From the NCBI GenBank assembly GCA_910584865.1, contig CAJUCE010000032.1:1-58943 (forward strand): a stretch of 58,943 bases of DNA, read 5' to 3'. This document shows, piece by piece, positions 34,303 through 43,402 of this stretch. The position numbers and the translations under genes are program-made. Source of the DNA: an uncultured Acetatifactor sp. (GTDB lineage: Bacteria > Bacillota > Clostridia > Lachnospirales > Lachnospiraceae). The notes under the pieces are model-generated. The model was not told where the DNA came from. It saw only the letters and a list, made by a program, of their open reading frames with translations, and ran no database searches. The number at the start of each line of letters is the position of its first letter. The first letter of the stretch is position 1.

Positions 34303-36024
34303 TTACTTTGTCCTTAAATACTTGTCCATCATACATCCCCCATCCAGGTACTTCGGGGAAACACACATTTTGCAATGAATACACTTCTCCGGATTAATAT
34401 AATAACTATCCCCCATAATCGATATTGCCCCTGCCTTACAAAGAGATTCGCATTTCAGACACTTACGACAGGCATTGAACTTCCTGATTTGATAACCTGC
34501 CATCCTCTGCAAAGCCTCATGATCCGCAACATTCATCGTCCTGATTTTTACCGCATACTCATACCCTTCCTGCCCAAAAGGCTGAATAGACAAAATCGGC
34601 ACATTGGTTTTTATATCAAGCACAATCACCTCATTCAGCAGTTTCTTTCCCAACTCGGGAGCCACCCTTCCAAAAGGAACGAACATTCCGATTAATTCAT
34701 CGTCAAACGGACGAACCAGACGATATATCTTGGCATGTTCCTCGGTTGTGCAATTGGTAAACCTGATTTTTACATCACCTGCGGAAGGGAGGCCATTCCC
34801 TCCCTGCCTCGCCTTCCACATACCTGTATCCACGTAAACTTCCGCGTCCGGTTTTCCCACTTTCTTTGCAAAACCGATTAGAAAATCCCTCCACTTTTTT
34901 GCATCCTCCGGCATATAAATCCGGAACAAAAACTGCGCTCTGGGATTATTATTAGGGCAGCACCAACACCCTACACGATCATATCCCAATCTGTATGCTT
35001 CGTTAAAGTCAATTTTTTCTGATAGAATATAGAGCCAAATATCCATATCCTTCCAAAAGAAGATGGGAGAGGCAACCGTCTGCTGCTGAATCTTGACGTT
35101 TTCCGCGTCATCTTCAATTCGATTATATTTACTCCGGCTGACAGATTCAAATTTCCGGATGCCATAAAACGTCAGTATCTGCTGATTCCGATACAAACTA
35201 TTCAAAACCCTTGTAATAGGCCCTGTCTTGAACATAGAACAGCACCAACGCATCATTCTCGCAGGTGGCCCTATGTCTTCACAAACGTCATAAAAATTCT
35301 GTTCCATATTCTTTGCAGTTAAAAAATTGGATTGAGAATGGTTTGTATGATAGCGTTTTGCATACGCAACCGTGGACGGAAATTCTAAGGTGGTATTCCC
35401 AAAAATATGAACCAGATTTGGATTGCTTAACGCCTTTATCACAACATCTGCTGTTACCGTGGAATCTTTCCCCCCTGAAAATGAAATAACTATCTTCTCT
35501 TCTTCAAATTCTTTCGCGGCTCTTTTCACAAACGTATAGGCTTCATCCTTTATATGATTGGTCCGATTCCGGTTAGCGAGAATACATTTTTCAATGTATT
35601 TATCAAAGACTTCCCCTTGATTCATACCTTTATATTGATTGATTTTTTCCAATACAGCATTGGTATCCACATTTTGAAACAATTCATTTGACAGCGATAT
35701 GGACTTGCCGTCTATATAATACCTATTATTCACAGCCCATACAGAACTCTCTGCAAACTCATTTGGCGACTTATCCAGGAGAATCTCCAAAAGCAGTCTC
35801 TCCTCAGGGAATACAGGACGTAAATCCATTGCCAGATACCGCATCTTCCCGCTGCACAATGGGCAAATTCCCCTGTCAGCCTGATTTACCCTCTGAATCA
35901 CCGGAATATTGCATCTTCTGCACCAGTATATCTTTGTCGTGATATCCTCGTCGCTTACAGTATCATTCCCGCAAACCGGGCATTTTTCTTCATTCGTTTC
36001 TATGTTGCAGCTCTTGCACCACAT
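34303..36024 (-). CDS. DndC-like PAPS-reductase-family protein with zinc ribbons and ferredoxin-type cluster
   Basis: The protein has 573 residues. The N-terminus has zinc-ribbon pairs (CKSC/CPVC, CRRC/CPLC; about 3-58). The ATP pyrophosphatase PP-loop SFSGGKDST lies at about 181-189. Conserved Cys in RWCCSMFK and GCWCCPNN fit an iron-sulfur-handling PAPS reductase/DndC fold. The C-terminus (about 519-560) carries CRKCLKCESLCKAG and CIHCKMC, a ferredoxin-like cluster motif. Relatives act in DNA phosphorothioation or sulfur transfer. No cysteine desulfurase, DndD or DndE is in the window and the DUF4007 partner is broken, so an active DNA modification system is doubtful. AGGAGACCG precedes the ATG. 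Confidence 0.85.
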   Translation of the reverse strand: MWCKSCNIETNEEKCPVCGNDTVSDEDITTKIYWCRRCNIPVIQRVNQADRGICPLCSGKMRYLAMDLRPVFPEERLLLEILLDKSPNEFAESSVWAVNNRYYIDGKSISLSNELFQNVDTNAVLEKINQYKGMNQGEVFDKYIEKCILANRNRTNHIKDEAYTFVKRAAKEFEEEKIVISFSGGKDSTVTADVVIKALSNPNLVHIFGNTTLEFPSTVAYAKRYHTNHSQSNFLTAKNMEQNFYDVCEDIGPPARMMRWCCSMFKTGPITRVLNSLYRNQQILTFYGIRKFESVSRSKYNRIEDDAENVKIQQQTVASPIFFWKDMDIWLYILSEKIDFNEAYRLGYDRVGCWCCPNNNPRAQFLFRIYMPEDAKKWRDFLIGFAKKVGKPDAEVYVDTGMWKARQGGNGLPSAGDVKIRFTNCTTEEHAKIYRLVRPFDDELIGMFVPFGRVAPELGKKLLNEVIVLDIKTNVPILSIQPFGQEGYEYAVKIRTMNVADHEALQRMAGYQIRKFNACRKCLKCESLCKAGAISIMGDSYYINPEKCIHCKMCVSPKYLDGGCMMDKYLRTK

Positions 36025-36132
36025 CTATCGGTCTCCTCAATCGAATTTATCCCATTCTAACATAAATCCGTCGCACTTACCAGATGCAACTACTCATAAC
36101 AGCAAATAATTATCAAAAAAATTATAATAATT

Positions 36133-37428
36133 TCACCCCACACGGCAAATCCGTTTACATATTACAAAGCTGATAAACCCTTCTGAATACGGCCCTGCTT
36201 CGTACACATCAAAATAAATATGTACCCCTGCCGGAGAAACATAAAACTTAAAATCATCAATATCCTGATAATCATCAAGTGTAAAATCTGGATAATAGAA
36301 TGGCCTGTGTTCAAAATCACTCTGTATTTCCTTTTCCAGTTGGAACTTCCTTTCAATTATCTTATATATTTCTTCATCTGTTCCAGAAACAACATCCCTC
36401 AGCTTTAGCAGTTTCCCTGTGTTTAAATCATAGACTCTGACCTTCCATACAGGCATGCCATGAGTACCTCCGGAATAAATATATTGGCTAAAGCGAATAC
36501 ACAAAATTCCACCTTCGTTTAGTAAAACCTCGTATTCTAATTCATCCGAATGTTCTTCTCTCATCCAATCTTTTTCTACACTGTTTACATTTTCGTAATG
36601 CCAGCTTTTCCACTCCCTTAACACTGTTTCATAGATATCACGAATATCATTATTGATATATCTGACAGCCTCTATTTCTTTATCTTCGATATAGGGATAA
36701 TTCCAGGAAACAGTAAGATCCTTATTCTGGTTCGTCCAAAACTCCCATTCTTTTACAGCAGAAGTAATTCTAACTGATTCCACCTTTCTGCTCTGAGGTC
36801 TTAATGTCTTCTGTTGAACCTCCAAAAAATTTTTACAAAACTCTATCCCGCACCCGGTCTCCTGCATAAATTTTTCTGACAGCATTTTTTTATTATCAAG
36901 AAATATATGATCCGCTGATACAAACAAATAAGTACCTTGATGTTCTTTTGCATATTCCATCATTGAATACCAAATTACTACATCCTTGAATCCTTTATCC
37001 GATTTACCCTTTATTCCTTCAAATGGTGGCATTTTATGGATTGCATCCCAAATAATATCGTCAAAATATTCCCTGCAAAATGGTATCTTTAAAACATGAT
37101 GTTCTTCAATATAACAATCTGCCATTTTCTGATTCATCAAACTATATTCTTCTATTGATGCACCTATTTTATATGACATCAATTCTCCCATTTGCCCGGA
37201 AATCTCCTCTAGTTCTTGCAATCTGGCGTTGTAAGCTTCTTTTTTATGCTGAATCAGCTCCTGATAGACCATCTCAGAAAGGCATACTTCACACTTATCT
37301 GCACAGTTCCCACTGTTTTTCAGGTTTAATAAATCATTGAAATTTTTGTTGAACTGAAAACGTGTAAAATCTGTTCCCGATTGAAAAGAACAATTAAGAT
37401 AATTTGTATCTGTGACAATATATATCAT
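36133..37428 (-). CDS. PIN-like nuclease fused to a DUF3298 (RsiV-type) domain
   Basis: The protein has 431 residues and no signal peptide. The N-terminal part (about 1-200) looks like a PIN-type RNase: VTDTNYLN (first Asp), LSEMVYQELIQHKK (Glu), DKGFKDVVIWYSM (Asp) and FVSADHIFL (Asp). A Cys-rich insert (CADKCEVC) follows the first strand. The C-terminal part (about 225-431) resembles DUF3298/RsiV, with YSGGTHGMPVW and YDLNTGKLLKLRDVVSG. DUF3298 is normally extracytoplasmic, so finding it in a cytoplasmic fusion is odd. The AAGGGGAAAG site fixes the start. The product could be a toxin-like ribonuclease with a sensor domain; this is inference. Confidence 0.65.
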   Translation of the reverse strand: MIYIVTDTNYLNCSFQSGTDFTRFQFNKNFNDLLNLKNSGNCADKCEVCLSEMVYQELIQHKKEAYNARLQELEEISGQMGELMSYKIGASIEEYSLMNQKMADCYIEEHHVLKIPFCREYFDDIIWDAIHKMPPFEGIKGKSDKGFKDVVIWYSMMEYAKEHQGTYLFVSADHIFLDNKKMLSEKFMQETGCGIEFCKNFLEVQQKTLRPQSRKVESVRITSAVKEWEFWTNQNKDLTVSWNYPYIEDKEIEAVRYINNDIRDIYETVLREWKSWHYENVNSVEKDWMREEHSDELEYEVLLNEGGILCIRFSQYIYSGGTHGMPVWKVRVYDLNTGKLLKLRDVVSGTDEEIYKIIERKFQLEKEIQSDFEHRPFYYPDFTLDDYQDIDDFKFYVSPAGVHIYFDVYEAGPYSEGFISFVICKRICRVG

Positions 37429-37492
37429 ATCTTTCCCCTTCTGCTTAGCTTCCTTTCCTGCCCAAACACATATGGGCAGTGATAGATTTTAT

Positions 37493-38317
37493 CTACTTAT
37501 CCTTCCCAAACTCCCCTCTCCTCCCCTCAAAAAACCTCCAAAAATACCTCACATTCTCCAATTCCGTCCACTCCTTCTCCTCCCAATCCCTGGAATCCAG
37601 ATCATAGATTCTCCCCTGCAGCGTCCCCAGAACAAACGGCGAATGAGTGGCAACAATAAACTGACACCCCAGAAACCTGGCCATCCGGTTCAGCTTTTCC
37701 GCCAGCGCAACCTGGTTCTCCGGAGACAGCGACACCTCCGGCTCGTCCAACAGATACAGCCCGTCCGGCTCAATGAAATCCTCCAGCATCTGCAGCGTAG
37801 TCTCACCATTGGAATACTTCTCCTGGGCATACACCAGATTCTCCAGCTGCCGCCGCGTCCCATAGGAATCCAGCGCCCCTCTCACCGCTTCCTTATCCAT
37901 CCCCCGCCTTACATGCTCATACACATAACCGTCCTGCAGCACCTGCTCCTGCTGTATCTTTTTAATCTCATATAAAATATCCTCACTCTTGATATACCTT
38001 GCGCTCTGTGGAATTTCCCTAAACGGCCTGCCATCCTCCCGTTCCCCCAGGGTAAACCTGCACTCCTCCACAAACCGTTCAAAATAAGCCACCCTTCCAA
38101 ACTTATTACTGGCCGCATACTCCTGCCCCTGCAGCTTCAGCTTATTGGCAATAATGTTCAGCACCGTAGACTTCCCCGACGCGTTATTGCCGTACAGCAT
38201 GGTCACCGGACCGAAGTACAGCCGCCTTTCCGCCTTTCCGGCGAACACATTGTAAGGGTAAATATTGGGATTATCCACCGACTCCTCCGAAAACAAAAAG
38301 CTGCTCAAATAAATCAC
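37493..38317 (-). CDS. ABC-like AAA ATPase
   Basis: The protein has 274 residues from the GTG at 38317, which has GGGAGGTG in the right place; an in-frame ATG 15 bases upstream is also possible. Walker A GNNASGKST (about 44), signature SNGETT, Walker B LYLLDEPEVSLS and H-loop ATHSPFVLG are all present. The layout is that of small RecF/OLD-like ATPases. These serve as stand-alone ATPases in defence or DNA repair, but also as orphan genes. It closes the island on this side. The 33-bp gap and same strand with the MBL gene suggest co-transcription. Confidence 0.85.
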   Translation of the reverse strand: MIYLSSFLFSEESVDNPNIYPYNVFAGKAERRLYFGPVTMLYGNNASGKSTVLNIIANKLKLQGQEYAASNKFGRVAYFERFVEECRFTLGEREDGRPFREIPQSARYIKSEDILYEIKKIQQEQVLQDGYVYEHVRRGMDKEAVRGALDSYGTRRQLENLVYAQEKYSNGETTLQMLEDFIEPDGLYLLDEPEVSLSPENQVALAEKLNRMARFLGCQFIVATHSPFVLGTLQGRIYDLDSRDWEEKEWTELENVRYFWRFFEGRRGEFGKDK

Positions 38318-38349
38318 ATGCGCACCTCCCATTCTTCTCCTGAATCCCC

Positions 38350-39063
38350 TTAAAACCCCCGGCACACATCCCGCTCTTCCCCCAAAAAACTCGCCGCCCC
38401 CACATCATACCGCATGATCTTCCGCCCGAACATCTCTGTTTTCGTCCCCTGCACCTCCCCCGCGAGAACTTTTCCCGCCGCCTCACGCAGCACCGGGATC
38501 AGCTCCGGGCTCACCGGAAAGCTTCCATGGGAAGGATAAATCCAGTCAAAAGCCTCTCTGTACCCCTCCAGTTTCGCCAGACTATGAATATAGGCATGCA
38601 TCTCCCGCTGTACCCCGAACATAAAGATCTGCCCATCCTGCACAGGATCCCCGCCGATCAGAACCCTGGCATTCCGATCCAGCACCCCGATACTCCCCGG
38701 CGTATGCCCGGGCAGGGAAATGATCTCCAAGGGCCTGCCGCCCAGATCCAGAACCTCCCCGTCCCACACCGGAAGAAACTCCCCCGTCTTCCCCTGTGTG
38801 TTATAGTAGTTCGATGCCTCTGCCGGATGCATATAAAAAACCGGGAATTCCCCATTGCTCCCCACATGATCCCTGTCCCCATGGGTGATCAGCAGCGACA
38901 CCGGAAGCTTTGTCAGCCCCTCCGCAATCTCCCGGGCGTTCTGCACCTGCATGCCACTGTCTATGAGCAAAGCTCTCTCCTCGCCTTCCAACAGGAAAAA
39001 GCGCACTCTTTCCTCTTCAATACGCCATGTATGGCCGTCAATCTGTATTACCTGATATTCCAT
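38350..39063 (-). CDS. Metallo-beta-lactamase-fold hydrolase
   Basis: The protein has 237 residues and no signal peptide. Motifs in order are ALLIDSGM, THGDRDHVGS, LPGHTPGSIG, LIGGDPV and YPSHGS. The usual HxHxDH metal motif appears as HGDRDH, with Asp at the second His position, which occurs in some subfamilies and may alter metal 1 binding. The substrate is unknown. GGGAGGAG precedes the ATG. Confidence 0.88.
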   Translation of the reverse strand: MEYQVIQIDGHTWRIEEERVRFFLLEGEERALLIDSGMQVQNAREIAEGLTKLPVSLLITHGDRDHVGSNGEFPVFYMHPAEASNYYNTQGKTGEFLPVWDGEVLDLGGRPLEIISLPGHTPGSIGVLDRNARVLIGGDPVQDGQIFMFGVQREMHAYIHSLAKLEGYREAFDWIYPSHGSFPVSPELIPVLREAAGKVLAGEVQGTKTEMFGRKIMRYDVGAASFLGEERDVCRGF

Positions 39064-39153
39064 CCTGTATCTCCTCCCGTAAAATTACTTGAAACCCCTA
39101 TATTCTCCAATCCCCGGTGCTAATCCCCACAAAAAATGCCGGAATCCCCCATT

Positions 39154-40164
39154 CTAATCTCCACAAAAAAACGCCAGAATCTCCTCCACGTACCGCCGCA
39201 TGTGTCCGTCGCCGCTCATATAAATCTCATGCTTCGTCCTCTCAACCGGCGCCAGTCTGGCAGTCTCCGTCCGGCTCACAAATTTCTCCTGCGCCGACTT
39301 GTCCACATAATCATCCCGCTCTGCCTGGAATACCAGAATCCCGGCGGTAATTTTACCGCAGTTTTCCTTTTTCAATACATATTTCGACAATCGGGCCGCT
39401 TCCCGGAGCCATGACCAAGAAGCGCCGTTTGTCTGGAATCTCTCGTTGCTCTGCCGTTTCCGGGCATAATATTCATATCGTTCCCTTGAAGTCGCCGCAC
39501 TGCCTTCAAAGGTCTCATCCCCTCGGAAGGCATGGTGCCCGGCAACATATCTCCCGCCCTTCCCCAGCCAGACCTGGATACTCGCAATCCCATATGCAGC
39601 CCCCAGTGGGATCCCCCCGGTCAGCGGTTTGAACATGGGAGAACTCAGCACCGCCTTCCGGAACACGTCCTGCCGTCTCTCAAGAAACGCCGCCCCGATC
39701 CCCCCGCCCATAGAATGCCCGTACAGATACAATGGAAGCCCGGGATTTTCTCTCGCCGCAATCTCCTCCGACAGATATTCCAGATCCGAAAGATACTCTT
39801 CAAACCGCCCAATATGTACCATGGACAGATCTTCCCGGCTTCTCGCCGAGCGCCCATGTCCCCGCACATCCATAATATATACCTGATATCCGGCCTGAAG
39901 GAAATAATATATCATCTCACCGTATTTTTCCGCAGACTCGGAAAAGCCGTGCACCATCACCACAACACCTCTGGCGCCTTCCCGTCGATAACTCTCGTAA
40001 TAAATCATCCCTCCGGCCTCTTCCCCTTCCCCGCTCCCGCGATACCTCTTCCCTCCGCCGCCAGGGCAGAAGAAACCGCAGTCCCGATGCCGCTTTAAAT
40101 ACGGGACTGCCTCATTTTCTATCCTTTCCCGATAGCCCTGCTCTGAAATAAACTCTATTTTCAT
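39154..40164 (-). CDS. Alpha/beta hydrolase (monoacylglycerol-lipase-like)
   Basis: The protein has 336 residues. VHGFSESAEKYGEM forms the oxyanion region, VRGHGRS the following loop, and YGHSMGGG the nucleophile elbow with catalytic Ser. Asp in QAERDDYVD and His in RTKHEIYM complete the triad. There is no signal peptide. The start overlaps the preceding symporter gene by 4 bp (ATGA), so the two are coupled; the esterase may act on an imported glycoside or on lipids. The substrate cannot be told from sequence. Confidence 0.85.
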   Translation of the reverse strand: MKIEFISEQGYRERIENEAVPYLKRHRDCGFFCPGGGGKRYRGSGEGEEAGGMIYYESYRREGARGVVVMVHGFSESAEKYGEMIYYFLQAGYQVYIMDVRGHGRSARSREDLSMVHIGRFEEYLSDLEYLSEEIAARENPGLPLYLYGHSMGGGIGAAFLERRQDVFRKAVLSSPMFKPLTGGIPLGAAYGIASIQVWLGKGGRYVAGHHAFRGDETFEGSAATSRERYEYYARKRQSNERFQTNGASWSWLREAARLSKYVLKKENCGKITAGILVFQAERDDYVDKSAQEKFVSRTETARLAPVERTKHEIYMSGDGHMRRYVEEILAFFCGD

Positions 40165-41534
40165 CCTTTGTTCTCTTCTTTCCGCAGCGCCTCTCCGATC
40201 TCCTCCATCTTCTCATCCGTCAGCTTGAATTTTTTCGTAAAGAAAACCGCAGCCGCAGCCAGTCCCGCCACGGGAAGCACTGTCATGGTCAGCCGCAGCC
40301 CCATCACGGACTGACCAGCAGCCATCGTCTCAACCTCCGTATTTTCGCTGATTTGGAATACAGCCAGGCAGATGGATGCCAGAAGCACCGCCACACCTGA
40401 TGCCAGCTTCACCACAAAGGTCTGCATGGAAAAGATCACGCTCTCATCCCTGCTCCCGTTCTTCCACTGGCCGTAGTCCACGCTGTTTGCCAGGAACACC
40501 GTGGTCAGGATGGTCAGCAGGCCGTTTGCCCCAAAGATAAAGAATCCGGGAATGAACAGCATGAACATGTTTGACATATTGGTGCAGGCCAGTATGAGCA
40601 GCACCGCATATCCCGCCACCGCCATCCCCAGGCTGGTGCAAAAGACCTGCACGGTGGACAGGAATTTCCGGATCAGGGGGTACAGCAGCATCATGGACAT
40701 GATCTGCACGGCCCCTCCGAAAGTGTTGAACAGGGTATAGGCGTTCTGCCATCCCTCGCCCCCGAAATCATATTTGAAAAAATAAATTACCAGGTTGCTG
40801 GTGAGGTAAATGGAACAGTTGATCAGCACGATGGAGATCACCACTGTCATCGCCTGGTCATTGCGGACCAGCGCCCGGAACATATCGCCGATGGAATTCA
40901 CAGGCATGTCCACGGTGGATTTTTCCCTGATGCACAGGCACATCAGCACAGCCGTAAAGGCAAAGAAAACCGCCACGATCAGGGCAAACCACTTAAAGCC
41001 TGTTCGCTCATCCCCGTTTCCCAGGAAGTACACCGCCGGCATGGTAATGACCGTCACCAGTGCGCTTCCCGCCCCCGCACAAGTCCTCCCCAGGGTGGAT
41101 AAACTCTCACGCTCCCTGCTGTCCCTGGCAAACGCCGGGATCATGGACCAGTAGGGAATGTCCATCATGGTATAGGTGACACCCCACAGGATATAGGCGG
41201 CCGAAATATAGATCAGTAACGGGTTTCCATCCAATTTCTCCGGCACTGCGAACATGGCATAGAGCACCAACGCATTGATTACGGTTCCGCTGAACAGCCA
41301 TGGCCGGAATTTCCCGAAACGGCTTTTTGTCCTGGCCACCAACACCCCCATCACCGGGTCGTTAGCAGCGTCAAACACCCTGGCCGCCAACAGCAGGATG
41401 CCTGTATACACTGCGCTGACCCCCAGAATATCCTCGTAGTAGTACAAAATATAGCTGGCTGTCAGCATATACACCATATCCTTGCCCACAGCTCCGATGC
41501 CGTATGATATTTTTTCTTTTATAGATAGTTTCAT
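40161..41534 (-). CDS. GPH-family glycoside/pentoside/hexuronide:cation symporter
   Basis: The protein has 457 residues and about 12 transmembrane segments. Family hallmarks are KISYGIGAVGKDMVYML at the N-terminus and DAANDPVMGVLVARTKSRFGKFRPW after helix 2 (the cation-linked Asp region of MelB-type carriers). It imports sugars or glucuronides with Na+ or H+. It is coupled with the downstream alpha/beta hydrolase gene. No glycosidase lies adjacent, so the sugar is unknown. Confidence 0.9.
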   Translation of the reverse strand: MKLSIKEKISYGIGAVGKDMVYMLTASYILYYYEDILGVSAVYTGILLLAARVFDAANDPVMGVLVARTKSRFGKFRPWLFSGTVINALVLYAMFAVPEKLDGNPLLIYISAAYILWGVTYTMMDIPYWSMIPAFARDSRERESLSTLGRTCAGAGSALVTVITMPAVYFLGNGDERTGFKWFALIVAVFFAFTAVLMCLCIREKSTVDMPVNSIGDMFRALVRNDQAMTVVISIVLINCSIYLTSNLVIYFFKYDFGGEGWQNAYTLFNTFGGAVQIMSMMLLYPLIRKFLSTVQVFCTSLGMAVAGYAVLLILACTNMSNMFMLFIPGFFIFGANGLLTILTTVFLANSVDYGQWKNGSRDESVIFSMQTFVVKLASGVAVLLASICLAVFQISENTEVETMAAGQSVMGLRLTMTVLPVAGLAAAAVFFTKKFKLTDEKMEEIGEALRKEENKG

Positions 41535-41571
41535 TTCTTTTCTTTCCTCTCTTACTCATGCTTTCTTTTGC

Positions 41572-42174
41572 TTATGCCTCACTATCCCGCCTCTTCCTCA
41601 CCGTCTCCGCCCCGTTCGTCACTTCCCGGTACCGGAAGCACCCCTCCAGGTGATCATTCACCATCCCGCAAGCCTGCAGATGCGCATACACCGTCACCGA
41701 ACCCAGATACTTAAACCCTCTCTTCTTCAAATCCCCGCTCACCCGGTCCGACAGGCCGTTCCTGGCCGGAATCTGTCCCTTCTGGTGCCCCATATACAGA
41801 ATCGTCTTTCCCCCTGAAAATCCCCACAGGTACTCGCTGAATGTCCCGAACTCCTCCCTGACTTTCCGAAAGCACCGGGCATTGTGTATCACAGCCTCCA
41901 CCTTCCGCCTGGACCGGATCATCCCCTCCGTCTCCAGGATCCGCAGGATATCCTCCTCCCCATACTCCGCCACCTTCTCATAATCAAACCCGTCAAAGCA
42001 TTCCCGGAAAATCTCCCTCTTCTGGAGCATCATATTCCAGTTCAGGCCGCACTGCATGGCCTCCATCATCAGATACTCAAACTGCTTCCTGTCATCCCGC
42101 ACGGGAACACCCCACTCCTCGTCGTGGTACTTTATCATCTTTTCATTGCACAGGCACCATCCGCACCGTTCCAT
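41572..42174 (-). CDS. tag: DNA-3-methyladenine glycosylase I
   Basis: The protein has 200 residues from the ATG at 42174, where MERCGWCL begins; GGAGGAGG lies upstream and a longer frame adds residues not found in the family. CGWC plus C-terminal His/Cys (HLQACGMVNDH) form the zinc snap. YHDEEWGVPVRDD and the aromatic QCGLNWNMML pocket match Tag. It excises 3-methyladenine in base-excision repair. The context gives no special link. Confidence 0.92.
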   Translation of the reverse strand: MERCGWCLCNEKMIKYHDEEWGVPVRDDRKQFEYLMMEAMQCGLNWNMMLQKREIFRECFDGFDYEKVAEYGEEDILRILETEGMIRSRRKVEAVIHNARCFRKVREEFGTFSEYLWGFSGGKTILYMGHQKGQIPARNGLSDRVSGDLKKRGFKYLGSVTVYAHLQACGMVNDHLEGCFRYREVTNGAETVRKRRDSEA

Positions 42175-42317
42175 AACCGCAGCCTCCTCCATTTTTCCAG
42201 CCCAATTTTCATAGACTACTGACACTGTCATTTTCCTTCCGCTGTCCGGCAGATTCTCCGGAAATCCAGAACACACCAGGCCAATCCGTATTCTCCCCCC
42301 CAAACCCGTTCCCAGGT

Positions 42318-42782
42318 TCAGGCTCCAAAAAGAACCGCCTTCAGCATTTCTTCCTCATGAGAATACAGTATGCACCTGGAATCCCCTCTTCCGTTATAAT
42401 CAATAAGAATATCCATGCCGTGTTTATTTGCAATTTCCCATACATCTCTGGATGAAAGAACGGAAATCTGAACATCTCCCTGTAGCGCCTCCCACCGCAG
42501 CCTCTCGTGAATATACTTTATACAATCATCAATATTTGTAAAAACAATCAGGTACCCGTTTTCACTGGGTACTACATTTTCTATTAACTTAATTCCGTTT
42601 ATCTTTTTAGTGGAATTATATGTAATAAAATTCCTCTTTTGGAAAATATCCTTTATTACCTCCCAGTCAGATTCCTTCCTGTGACTCTTTCCAAGCTTAA
42701 TTTTTAACAGTGAAATCTCTTCCTTTGTGGCTAACTTCGCCTCTGGTTTATCTGCAATATATTCGTCAAACTCTTTCGACAT
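42318..42782 (-). CDS. SseB-like hypothetical protein
   Basis: The protein has 154 residues from the ATG at 42782, preceded by GAGAGGAG; the longer frame is rejected. The stretch YLIVFTNIDDCIKYIHER and SRDVWEIANKHGMDILIDYN resemble the SseB N-terminal fold. The first 60 residues are charged and helical. The function is unknown; an enhanced-serine-sensitivity-like or immunity-type role is only a guess. Confidence 0.6.
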   Translation of the reverse strand: MSKEFDEYIADKPEAKLATKEEISLLKIKLGKSHRKESDWEVIKDIFQKRNFITYNSTKKINGIKLIENVVPSENGYLIVFTNIDDCIKYIHERLRWEALQGDVQISVLSSRDVWEIANKHGMDILIDYNGRGDSRCILYSHEEEMLKAVLFGA

Positions 42783-42821
42783 GGCACACTCCTCTCTCAT
42801 CACGGTCATTCTTCTTACCAT

Positions 42822-43251
42822 TTTACTACTTCCCTGTAAAATATGCTACCTCTATTTCTTCCGCTTTACTGCTTCTCTGTAAATTCTCTAAAGTGCAAAT
42901 GTGTAGGTTAAAATGGATATGCCAGGAGGAAGCCAAAGATTTTCCCTCCGGCATCACATCAGGACGGAAAAGATTGCAAATTCAGATGCATGCTGCAGAA
43001 GCCTTTTGCGGAATGTCCTTCTGATACGAAGTTTTTCGGGGAAGTAAAGGAAAGCTTGCTGAAAAAAGGTAACAGTCGAGCCATCCGCTGCATGAAAACG
43101 CAAGCCCAAGCCTGCAGGCCAAAGAAATCAAGCAATTCTATCCTGGTACCGGAAGAGCCGCTGGGAACCAGGAAAGAAACGAACCTGTCGGCCCCCATTT
43201 TTCTGGAACGGGTGAAATCTCTGCCGGGACTGGCTGTAATGAACAAAAAAA
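42822..43251. other. Intergenic region of unclear content
   Basis: About 430 bp with no convincing gene. Both strands have open frames of about 110-140 codons, but neither has a ribosome binding site or family features. The GC content and purine-rich blocks (42950-43130) look unlike a plain spacer, so it may be a relic or an RNA gene. Nothing firmer can be said. Confidence 0.4.
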
Positions 43252-43303
43252 TCCCCCGCTGCCATCGCTCAGGCATACATGCCTGCTCCGGACTCACGGG
43301 GGA
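43252..43303. terminator. Bidirectional terminator downstream of the giant adhesin gene
   Basis: TCCCCCG and CGGGGGA form the base of a stem, and CAGGCAT/ATGCCTG adds an upper stem. On the minus strand the hairpin is followed by TTTTTTTG. On the plus strand it is followed by CTTTTTCATTTT. It lies about 100 bp after the adhesin stop. Confidence 0.75.
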
Positions 43304-43402
43304 CTTTTTCATTTTAACTTGTGCAGAAATTCAACTGCGTGGCTCACTAACGGTTTCTTTCAACCAGGTGTTCCTGCAATGGGGTCACCTGTGCGTTCTC
43401 GC

